From the NCBI GenBank assembly GCA_918807975.1, contig OU964932.1, forward strand, positions 16,523,501 through 16,587,500: a DNA stretch of 64,000 nucleotides. The letters are read 5' to 3'. The DNA comes from Aplidium turbinatum. Taxonomy: Eukaryota > Chordata > Ascidiacea > Aplousobranchia > Polyclinidae. The translations under genes and the position numbers were made by a program. Numbering within the stretch: the first letter of the stretch is position 1; each line of letters starts with the position of its first letter. Under the pieces are notes generated by a model. That model did not search any database. It was not told the DNA's origin and saw only the letters and a list, made by a program, of their open reading frames with translations. Positions 23,721-34,900 of the stretch are shown here, piece by piece.

Positions 23721-24094
23721 GGTAGACTCTTTAACATAGGACAGTTTTCCGTGCGAATCAGCTGATTTCAGTCATGTGACTCAGCACGTGATATTCCGAT
23801 CTTCTCGATCCGATCTTCTCCAAACATTTTTGATACAAAGAAAATTAAGTGAATGTATCGCCACAGCAGCGTGGCCTAATGGGTTAGGGCAAGGGAATAG
23901 TCATTTCGATTGCGTGGGTTCGATTCCCACCCTCTGCTAATGTTCTTTTTTCTTCTGCAACTGAACTGAGTGCAAGAAGGATCTTAAAGACTGTAATCAA
24001 TTGAGTTTATAAGGTTACAATCATAATGGCGTGAGTCACATGACTGCAAACAGCTGATTCACGAGGAAACCTGTCCTACGTTAAAGTGCCCACC
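23721..24094. mobile_element. Non-autonomous element with long inverted repeats and 9-bp target duplication, carrying a tRNA-like core
   Basis: The direct flanking repeat AACAAACAC (23712-23720 and 24095-24103) is 9 bp. The inverted arms run about 60 bp, starting GGTAGACTCTTTAACATAGG on the left; on the right the reverse complement starts GGTGGGCACTTTAACGTAGG. They continue through AATCAGCTG and CAGTCATGTGACTCA. Long arms with 9-bp duplications are typical of Mutator-like elements; this family call is inference. The centre holds a tRNA-like sequence at 23866-23938. Confidence 0.8.
23866..23938 (+). tRNA. tRNA-like sequence inside a DNA transposon (probably a pseudo-tRNA)
   Basis: An A box (TGGCCTAATGGG) and a B box (GGTTCGATTCC) are present at normal spacing. 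The T arm, GTGGG-TTCGATT-CCCAC, is perfect. The acceptor stem pairs only partly (GCAGCGT with CCTCTGC) and the anticodon stem has about three sound pairs. If the loop is TAGTCAT the anticodon would be GTC (Asp). The A-box text recalls tRNA-Arg (GGCCTAATGGATAAGG). The fold is too weak to call a working tRNA, but polymerase III promotion is plausible. Confidence 0.45.
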
Positions 24095-24526
24095 AACAAA
24101 CACGGCCTTCCATCGTTAGTGGATGTAGAAACAACAGTGTTTGAAAAAATATGTCCAATCGTCAACACAGACATAAGTACTAGAAACAATTGATGATGGC
24201 AGCCGCCAAGTCTGTTTTTTGATAAATACAGAAATCGTCTAATTCGCCAGTTCGCCTTATTCGTCACATTTTTGTCGGTCCAGGGCTGCGAGCAGATGTT
24301 ATTATAGTTTTGACCTGCTTGAATTATTCTTCAGTTCGCTTAATTCGTCACTTTTTCTAATCTCATTGAGGTGACGAATTAGGAGAATTCTACTGCATTC
24401 TGTATTAATCATTTATAGACTGCGTAGTGGATGGCTTCAATAGACTTCCAGATAATAAACGCAAACAGTTTTACATTCAAAGTTGAAAGACATTAAATCT
24501 ATGTCAAAATGTTAGCTTTGCCCGTC

Positions 24527-25613
24527 TCAGGTAGTGCAGAACATTTTGCAAATAAAAAGGCCACTACTAAAAACAAAGTGATACACAAAACACTCATAAA
24601 GTGTAAGAACCATCGCGGTGTAAACAGCAGTGGGAGATACTCCAACAACGAAATCCTTTTTCAGTGAAATCATGTCGAACTGGTGCCACCAAAAAATCAA
24701 GTGAGCATATAAGTTATCGAAAGATATAGAAAAAAGGATTGCTCTACAAAGCAAGGGGTTGCTCAGCATAAACTTCGAGTCTACACTTGAATATAGTGGA
24801 AAAGAATTGATAAGGTTGGATTTTTCTATACCATGTTACAGTATAACCATATATTCTTTATTGCCGATTAAAATGAGGCGACGGTTTATAGGCTACATAT
24901 TTGTCGATTTAAGAATCACAAAGCTAACAAAAGTATATTGAACTCACATAGCGTCACTTACGTAATTCTTTATAGGCCTCGTCTACCCAACTGACAAAAT
25001 TTGCCTCATTTACATGAACCGAGCAACTTTGTTAGTGGTGAGTAAGTGAAAAATTGCCCTAACCTTAAAAGTTTGAAAGATGATTCAGTAATTTTTTTTT
25101 TAAACAATGATACTTTCGATTTGTTTAGTCACAGTTTATAAATTCTGTATTACATTTTCAATAGTTGAAAACTATTACGTTTTCAATGTATCTCAGGTTA
25201 CGGTCAAGGTATGGGTCAGAATTTGTGACTTTATCGAATTCGAATCGTGCTAGAGAAACTGGACAAGGATGTGACACAAAAAGCGATTTACTCTGACCAG
25301 AAACATGAAGTGCAGTTTTTCTACGAAAAAGTATCTGCTTTCAAATCTCAAACCAATTGTCTGCAGCATTGGCTATGGCCTGCAGTCACCGACACGCGAG
25401 AAATACAAAAATCACTTTAAATAGACGTTCGAGCAATCCGACTTGGAGCACAATAATTCCGACTAGCATGATTACGGCACAGGAATATAGTAGGTATGTA
25501 CAGTACCAGTGATCTTTGAAGTACAAGTCGCCATAGATAAAGAAAGATAGAATAACAACATTGAAAATAAATTGTAAATCAAAGTTGTGGGTAAAAAAGC
25601 CGAAGATTTTCAT
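24527..25613 (-). CDS. Small multi-pass membrane protein, two exons (weakly TMEM138-like)
   Basis: Minus-strand exons 25613-25390 and 24743-24527 join at TGTCG|GTGACT and TTTGTAG|AGC in matching phase 2, giving 146 codons from ATG to TGA. Four hydrophobic segments are visible at about residues 10-33, 36-60, 65-95 and 105-140, with little sequence outside the membrane. The segment VLQVGLLERLF resembles VFQVGLVSLLL of fish TMEM138, a four-pass protein of the ciliary transition zone with about 160 residues. The C-terminal half does not match it clearly. Length and topology fit TMEM138, but the name is a guess. The ATG is 382 bases past the ACTR2 stop on the same strand, and ACTTAG lies about 20 bases upstream, which could be an intron or trans-splice acceptor. 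Confidence 0.45.
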
Positions 25614-25873
25614 CGAAGATAACTAACCACTAAGTAATTAACAATCAAAATGTGTCTTCTATTAAATAAATTTTAATCTGTAATCATAAAGATTCAATGT
25701 TAGTTGAAAGCCGGGTATTACACTTCATTTTTTATTTCCATTGAAATAGAAACTGGGTTTCTTGAATGTGATCACCCTATTGAAGGAAATTTAAAGTTTC
25801 TGCTGATGGACTTAGGAGAATGTTGAGTTTTGAATTGTAAGATTCACTTGATGTACAGAAATTAAAAAACAAA

Positions 25874-25879
25874 TTTATT
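25874..25879 (-). terminator. Polyadenylation signal of ACTR2
   Basis: Minus-strand AATAAA lies 116 bases past the ACTR2 stop codon at 25997-25995, before the next gene's start at 25613. Confidence 0.6.
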
Positions 25880-25994
25880 CTTAAGCGCTGTGATTAAGTA
25901 ATGTGTGTGGGGGTGGCATGTCATGTTTGGCAACTGCGTGTGGATGCAGGAAGCGATTGTGGATAAAGAGTCCAGATGGGGACACGACCGGATC

Positions 25995-28900
25995 CTACGC
26001 CACTTTCACTCCTAATTTCTCCAAGACTCGGAGTCCGGATTCCTCGTACTCTTGTTTTGTCATCCAGAAATTCTCCTTATCTTTCATGATGTCCGCCAGC
26101 ACGGCTCCTCCAAGGAACACCATGTGCTTTCTTCTTGGTGGATCTTCAATACGAATCTTGAATTTCTGAATAAATTAAAAGACCTCATGAAAATCTAGTC
26201 AAACATTTCCAGCCCCACTGCCCCATACAACTCTATCATCCTTCGCCCTGGCTTCATTTAAGGAGGAACATTTTTAAACAAAACTGACTGTACAAACACA
26301 GATGTTATTTTAACCGTTTCAATTTGTAGCTAATCAAAACTTCTATCAGATATAACTGATATATCATCGCTTCAGATACGCTGAAACAGTGAACAGTGCT
26401 TACGGTTAGTAATTATCGCTTAAATTTAAACCATAACAGAACAGATAGTTTCACACAATAATCTGAAGTCCGCATGGTAGAGACACAACTGCCGCATGAA
26501 ATGAAGATGTGGAGCAGGATGAAAACAGCTTAGAAAAATCACAATGAACGTACAGCTACCATGAGACAATGGTTCATCGTTGTTGGAGTGAAAACAGTTA
26601 TAAGTGGTGATCTGTTGAACTGCACGCGAAATCCTTATGGCCAACAATCATTGAACAATCCACTGTCAAACAACTTACCGTGTTGTCTACCGTAGAAATA
26701 CTAATTCAACAAATAACACCGTCCATGCTTAAGTAGTATTCGTCAGAATAAATAAATAAATACACAAATAAATAGGCCGAGCCTGGTAGTTTTTCTAAAG
26801 TACCAATGATCGCAATATACTTGAAGTTTTCAAAAAGTTCACAGTGAACATCGCTGGGTATAGCGCACTTCGAGCAACTATGCAAGCACATGCAAGCACT
26901 GAAGCACATGCAATCATCCCGACCTAACACTGCTACAGCTACACAGGGTAAAGTTGCGAAGACTTTGCACGGGAGATAAAAAAAAAGTGTATGATTTTCG
27001 AAATTGGTAGGTAATTTTGCATTAAAAAAAAATGTTTCAGACGCAAAAAACGTGTTACCAAGTCCAAGTCATTACTGGACAACAAAGCTTTTAAAACCTC
27101 GTAAACAAAAAATTATTATAAAAGAAAATGTCTCCTTGCTAAAAGTTTTTCTTGTCTGGGTAGATGTAGCAGTATTACACAGCAAGCACCACAGCAAGCA
27201 GGTAAATAAAACGATACAAGCAGTTGCTTACCATGTTATTCTAGAGGCGTTCCGTCGTGAAAGGAAATGGAAATAAAATAAAAAAAGGAATACATCGTTA
27301 ATTACCAGCATGCAAATCTGTGTTGTTGGTTGACGAATAGTCAGCAGCAATCTTCCATATAAGCCAAGATGCAATTATTTAAAGATTTTTAACCCAAACA
27401 GTTTTAAATTAGCTGCATTGTTTCGTTCCCATAGCAATAGATAGCAGAAAATCATGCAAACAAAGTGATGTCTCATTTCAACGTGAAGACTTCTCTTATC
27501 AATGGCTAATAGTTGGCCATTAGAAAGCTCGTTGTAGGTGGGTTGTCACTAATTGAAAATAATGAGAATTTGCTCGAGTCAGCAAGTCAAAAAAAAAAAA
27601 ATTGAAAATTGAATGGCTGCTCCCTAAAAACATGCAAATTATTTTGAATTTGAGCAAAAATAGCTATTGTCATGAAAATATGCAATTATGCATCATTATA
27701 ACTTAAAAAGGTTGTTATGAACAAAGAAAAACGTGAAAAGCATACAAGTGATACGATTTTAAATCATTCTAACTAAACAGCTCAAGTTGTCAAAAAAATT
27801 GTAAATCCGAAGCAGTGAGCAAGCTTACGGCGTACATACACTACAAGCCACCAGCAATTAAAATGACAGCTTTTCTCAAGTCTACATGAAGCTGGCAGCG
27901 TGCTTCAATCACTGAGCCGCTACCTGTATCGCAGTAGCATTCCACCAACATAGATTAACAAGCAGTCCAGCTTTAACAAAGGATAAAACTTACCGAAAAT
28001 TTCGTGTGGTCGCCTTTGAGGACGTGCTGGAGGTACAACTGTTTGATCTCCCTCTCCATCCGGGAAGGTAACCCAGGGAACATGGTGCTTCCTCCGGATA
28101 ATACGATGTGCTTGTAAAACTCGCTCCTGGAAGAGTTTTAAACATTTAATGTCATTTTTATTGATCTAACAAATTGTGCTGTTGGCTGAATATAATCAAT
28201 AACGCTTGCAGCTGTACTGTAAGCGTAGAATAACAATACAAAATCACGTGTTCTTGGACCAGGAAACATACATCCGCTCCGTTAGCTCAGTGGTTATGCG
28301 CCCGGCTCAAGATCACGCGGCGCAAGTTCGACTCTCGGGGTGTGCGTTTGAGCAACGCATTTCAAGACTGCTCTCCATTCAGCGGCACCTAGTGAATAGA
28401 ATAATTCCCTGGCAACAACACTTCAACAATCGGAAAACTTCACTCTGCCAATCTCGGTAACCGGCCCTGTGTCAAGAGCCTCTACACTACAAGTATGCGA
28501 AACTACCAGGAATAACCAATCAAGGCTTTGTCAGTCCGAGGATAAAGATTCAAAACCAAACCATACGTGTTCAAAAGTAGGGAAACACTCTCCATAAAAT
28601 GTCATGAATGTTTAAATTCTTACTTTCTGAAAATCGGACACAAGTGAACTGGCGAAGACAAACACAACTTTTAGAATATTACAGTTTTAAAAAATGAAAC
28701 AGAAATAGACTTCGCCGAAATCAATTGGCGCAATTCAACAATAGATGTAGCAACATACAAACACAAACCTGATGTCGATGTCGGCGGCTTGAATTGTGTT
28801 GAAAAGTAGCTCGGCTATTCCACAAGACTCAACGTTGATCAGATGAGGTTGGAATAGCGCCTCTGGTGCTTCGAACCTCTCTCCTGCGACTTTAACCAAC

Positions 28901-31900
28901 CGACCATCAGGCAACTGTGATACAATGATAATGGAAATTACTTTGGTGATTGAACAGATGATTAGGCCTACACCTGAAGATAGAGCTACTAACCACATCA
29001 AGTCTTCCACATGTTGTGTTAAAATGTAGTCCAGAAATAAAGCAATGCATCAACATAAAACGAAGCTTTGTCAGTCCGAGGATATAGATTCCCACAGTCA
29101 ATCAGATTTTGTTGTTAATCTTTATCATCGGACTGATAAAGCTTTTTTGAGGACTTAATTCTGGCAGTTTCACATGCTTGTAGAGATTTGACAACCAACG
29201 GACAAGAGAAAGTTCTGCGCTACCTAAAATTTCATGTGAAATTATCGTCACGTGCAAATCTATTCAAATGTATATGTCTACCAATCGATGTTCTCTGGCG
29301 TCTCGTAAATGAAGCATGTTGACAATGTGCATGCGTTGTATCCAGCATCCAGACTTCTTGAAGATTTAGTTTAAGTGGACGAAAAGGCAAGGAAGCCACA
29401 GACGCATGCTCTTCTGCGGTGTCGAACCGACGCCCTTTTGAGAGTCAAACCAGGACTCTCACCACTCGGCTATACAGCTGAGTGGACGGATGCAAACACA
29501 CACGACTGTATATTACCTACCAAAAATGTCATCACAAAAATGCAGTAGGCCTACCTTGTAAGATTCCACTAAATAGGTTGTTTCTGTGGCAAGCTTCTGC
29601 TCTTGTTCCGTGTCATACCTGCAAGAAACATAAATATTGCATTGATATGATTGCTTGGTTTGTCGTATCCAGGTTTACACCTGATGGTTGAAGATTTAGA
29701 TTAAGTGGACGGGAAGGCGAGGAAGCCAATCTTCGTGACCACCTTCAGGCATGCCTTTAAGTGTCCTGCCAGAGACACAGCCGCATGCTCGAGCGGTGTC
29801 GAACCGGCGCCCTTTCGATTGCCGTCCCATGGCTCTCACCACTCGGCTATGCAGCCGACTCGGAATAGCACTTGCTTGGTCAAGAATACCTAAATAACAA
29901 TATTCATAGCTTGCCAATAATCTGACCAGAGAATATTCAAGACAGACCAAACCAATAATAAGCAAATACAGTAACGCCAGACAAATGAATGCACTAGAGC
30001 TGGTTCACCACCAACTTTCAAGACTATTAAGTCAATGATGCATGAACAAGGTGGTTCGGAGAAGTAACATGTATATATTTGTTTGTTTTGAGTGCATAAC
30101 ATCATCGTGAGACATAAATAAAAAATAATAATGATGACACTGACGTTTGTGAATGAAACTGAATGACTTGTGTTGTCAGATATTGCATCACAGGTTGTTC
30201 AGAAAAACACAAAAAAACAACTTACGCAATGTAGCATAACTTTTCTTTCATCATGCGTACAGTTTCAAAGTCGGCGGATTGGTTGAAGACGTAACCTCGA
30301 AGAAGGAGTAACTGCAATGAAAGTGAAGCAGTGTCACGAGGAGGAACGCTTCTTCCACCACAAAAATGCAATCTCCTGGTTACAACTTGAGCGAGTAGAT
30401 CTTATTACAGAAATTAAATAAAACTTAACGTTCCAAACAAAATGGTGCACAAAAATTATACCTTGATCAAATAGCGAGTGATGTTTCGACCTGCAACGTC
30501 CAATCGTCTGGTTAGATGTGGAAGTGAAAATCCCTCGTACACAGGACAAATATGAGAAACGCCGTCGCCAATGTCAACAACAATGCCGGTCAATAAACCT
30601 AAAAGTTACAAGTGATTGGTGGAAAACTCGTCATATAAGTATGCTGATTGCAAGCTAACTCTAGATCCCAAGCTGGACTTACAATGGAAGCAATCAGTGA
30701 GCATTCTAACGAGTCCAAACCAGAGCTGTGAAATAGGAGAACTGTGCAAACGCTTTCGACTCGGCGGCGCAAGTTAAAACACCGATCCGAGCCAGCTGTG
30801 CAGCAGGAAAGCATCAAACACGATACCTGTGGCTGCTATTAATCAAGTGCGGAATGAAAAGCAAACACCACCAAATTTAACTTTTTATTGGTCTCTGTAA
30901 TTGTGGCGCATGGAAAATGTAGGGCATTATGACCACACGGTATGATAATTCTCAAGAGCTCACATTATCCGGTGTTCTTCTCAACCATATATGGACAGAA
31001 TCATAGGTTTCAAACTCCTCGAATTTTGAAAGAATGGACTACATTTCCAATAGACCTATCTTCAGGAACAGCTGCTCGGAATTACTTTAGATTGTATTCA
31101 AAGTAAAAATTACTTTGTTCTTGGTAAAACATCACCTTTCAGTAATTCAGTCCCAGGGGAAGGAAAGGAAGTAGAAAAAGTGGTCAGCCCGAATAAATGC
31201 AGCACAACTTGTCATAAGGAAAGGCATTGGTAGATTGGTAATAAAAGTTGCATTTACACTTTGTAAACGAGTAGGCTAATACCAACCTTGTGCATAAAGG
31301 GTTAGGACAGCCTGCACTGCAATGTAGCATCCATCAAACTGATATTTCTCAAACATTCTCTGCAAAGAAAACATGTCAGTTGATGAGACAAAGGCTTATT
31401 ATATAGTTAACACTCTTGTCAAATATCAGGTGATTAAAATTTTAAGTTTCTTAACATAAAATAAGTACATTTTGTGAGAATTGATTGAAAATTCAATATC
31501 AAGGATATAGTGGCATATATCTTGGATTTACACTGCTTAATTCATATGATAAAGAGTTGTGTTGCTCAAATACCAATTATACATTTATGTGTACAGTATT
31601 GACTGCTAGCCGAAGACTGAAGCAGCAAACATGTTTTGGTCCATTGCACGTGATTGGCAGTCAGTACAGTGTTTTTATGCAAAATACTTCCACATTTACA
31701 ACAAACCAACTTGATTTTAAAGAGAAGATCTGTATATTCTTACATCTACTAATCTTTAATGTAAGCTATTTGGTTAAAATTGGATCAGTGTTGCCAGGCA
31801 CATCCAATACAAATTTTCACTGCAAACTTCCCCAATCACAATGTTTGATGCTGAATTTCCCAAAGTTTGTGAGAAAATTCCCCATCTGGCCACACTGATT

Positions 31901-34900
31901 TAGGTACCGTATTTATTGGAACAAGACTTCCTCGTATCAGTAAATTTTAACCTTCACATGCACACATAGGCGCCGGGTTTTGAAAATCGCCGGGGGGGCA
32001 AACTTTCTAGCCGACTGATTGCTTACATTCAAAATGCTGATGTTTGTTTGTCAGCAATGATGTTTTTTGCGTCTATATGCCATTGTATATCGCCAAGCTT
32101 TATAATGTAGGCTGAGGCCTCGAAATTCACGGCGGACATCGGACATGTCCGCCGTCACAGCATTTGATGTCCGCGGGAAGTACCATCTAGATCGGTCATA
32201 TTTGTCCGCCGAGAAATAACACAGGAACTAGCGATACAAATCGTCATTGCACAGCATGAACAATTGTTGCGATAATATAATTTCCAGCGCATTCTAGCGC
32301 GCATCGAGAAAATGTGAATGCTGTATCCCTTAGCTTCCATTCAAGGAGGAAAACTTTCGATTTTTACATTGCTTCAACGATTGATGACATTGAATCAGGG
32401 TAACAAAGGTGAATTCTTCGCTAAGAATCGATAGGAGTACAGGTACTTCTACACCAGGGGTCACCAAACTTTTTTCTCTGAGGGCCGGATGCAAATTGCG
32501 AAAAGATATACAACTATTTAGAATCTCCATTGACTTAAATTGTCCAAATCCTTCTGCTCATGATGTCTATTGTCTAGTCTGGCTGGTATGATTTTCCTAT
32601 TTAAACAGAGATATCGCACAGATCAAACATTGGTGTTGTGAACAACAAAGTTTGAGATGGCATAAGAAGAAACAATATGGAAAAATCATTATTTAGCACT
32701 TAGCAGGACAAGCAAGTTGCGTGTAGCTCAACAGCAACGTCAGTCCTTTACAAAAAGTTTGGTAACTTTTTTCCTTAACAGTTGTAGTCCAGCTGTTGTT
32801 TCCGCAGCACGAAGCGGCCGGATGAAATCAGTTTGCGTGCCGTAGTTTGGTGACCCGTGTTCTACACTAATCACGCGCAATTTAGTTTAAGTTTTACCGG
32901 TACGTCACAATGTCTGGCTTTGATCTCCGAGTAATAATGATACGGCAAGGTTGGTTACTAAATTAGATTATACGAGTAGGCTATTACAGCAAGATGCAAC
33001 AAAATTTGTTAAGTTTTGGTATTACAGTACGGTAAGAAAGAAAAGACCCAAGGAAAATTCACTTTCGCTCACATGACACGCAAAAATAAACTTAAAGAAA
33101 AAAGCCTGTGAAACTTTGCACAGCAGAAAATAGTAGCGTCATTGTAGAAATTTTCCAACTCCTGCCCAGAGCATTGTGACGCAATAAGCCGCACGACCTC
33201 GTTCGGTGGAAGTTAATCAGTTATGTGACGTATTGACCAGCTACACGGCGCTTTGACTCTTCAAGCGCAAGTCGTTGGTCTGATGAAAGCCTTTCAGAGT
33301 GACTTCACTGAATTTTTAAAAAGCCTTCTAAAACCGTAGTTATAGTTCTGAAATGGCAAAGAATTATTATCAAGATAAAGTGATTAAGCATGACGATCGA
33401 CGGCTAAAACTGGTGTGTCAGCCGTGAGACTTAATTTGTCCGACAAGATAGCTACTAAGACCGGACAGGCGGACAGCCGGACACGTTTGTCCGCCATCAA
33501 CAAAAACGAATTTCGAGGCCTGTAGGCTACTTCGAATTATATGCTGGTCACTTTGAACTTTAGCTCTTAATACGAGTAGATACTAAACTGAGCAAACCGC
33601 ACCTCGTTATTGACACTCCCAAGAAAAAACAAAGCAGAAGAAATCAAGAAAAACGTTTTTCAATCATTGTTACTATGCTTCAACGGCACCATGCTGGCGT
33701 TTATCAGCTACCGTACTTCTGTTTCTTTTGTTATCTTAGGAGCAGCGCTCTTGTTGCAACAAGTAGATCTTTTAATTGAGATCAATCCGCAATGAAGGTC
33801 AAACCAACGCAAATCTGAACTTAGAAACATTTGATTTAGAATTTTTTTTAAATAATTTGCGGGGGGCAGCCACCCCAAGCTAAATTCACGGGGGGGCACC
33901 ACCCCCTGCCCCCCTGGAGTCGGCGCCCATGCATGCACACAAATTCATTGATGAATTTTTATAAAACCCTTGCTTACCTGTATAATTTGTTCTCTATTTT
34001 TAGTTGGATTCATTGGCGGTTCAGTTAACAATACGCGAGAATTCCTGCAATAGTGATCAATAACAAATAAAAAACATCACATTTGACAACAAAAAAGAAC
34101 AGTAGAATGGGCACATAAACTATAAAAATATGAACTAAAAACAAGATTTGATAAAACAGTTTCGAGCAGAAATTTAATCTTTTTAAACTATAAGATCTCA
34201 GTTCGTGATACAAAATCTCATATTTGTAGGCTAGTCAATGTAAGAATACAACACAATCAGTTTAACACCAAACAAACCTTGGATCAATGTCAAGTTTCTC
34301 TGGGCCAAAAGTATAATCCCACAGGTGCTCCATATCTTCCCAATTTCTTACAATTCCATTTTCAATAGGATAGTTTACCTCTAATTGTGATCTCATGAGG
34401 CTTGCATCATCACCAATCATCAAGTCCTTACAATAAAGCATCATCAGATAAAGAAAATGCTTGGGCTTCAAACGATTCATATCACAACCTTTCGATGACT
34501 TTATATCACAACTCAGACAGAAAATCATCCATTTTTACATTGATTCAACATCTGCAGACGTTGAATCAATGTAAAAAATGGTTGATTTGCTGTATAGGAA
34601 GCTTCGAATAGCCCAAAACTAGTTATATAGTGACAATTTTTTTTCACTTACCTTGATCTCTACATCTCCTGCTTTTGTAGTAGATCGCAATATAGGTCTT
34701 CCCACAAGTGCAGGAAAAATATGGGCTGGAAAGTTTGATCCACCAAATCCACATTTTACAAACTAAACAAAAATAAAATCACATGAAATCAAACTGGTGG
34801 GGTGTCAAACATCACTTAAAATTACATTAGGAAAAAACAAACAGCAAACCTTGTCTGCCCCAAAGCTTAACAGATAAATGCATGAGAACAAGCAGAGATG

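Larger units (their letters stand above)
31966..33931. mobile_element. DNA transposon in ACTR2 intron 4, outer layer of a three-level nest
   Basis: Flanking 9-bp duplication CATGCACAC at 31957-31965 and 33932-33940. Ends are ATAGGCGCCGGG and GTCGGCGCCCATG, with G or C runs inside (GCCGGGGGGGCAA and GGGGGGCACCACCCCC). Most of its length is a second element (32115-33522). The family is uncertain; 8 to 9-bp duplications fit hAT or Mutator-like elements. Confidence 0.75.

Noticed and set aside
24240-24396. Pogo-type element ending GAATTCTACTG
   Set aside because: The right end looks like a Tigger terminus (CAGTAGAATTCTCC reversed), but I could not find a matching left end or TA pair, so boundaries cannot be given.
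31485-31898. 137-codon plus-strand frame in ACTR2 intron 4
   Set aside because: It lacks an ATG start and has no family match. Its end overlaps text with rough inverted ends (CAGTGTTGCCAGG and CTGGCCACACTG near 31785-31895) that may be another small MITE, but flanking 8-mers do not match.
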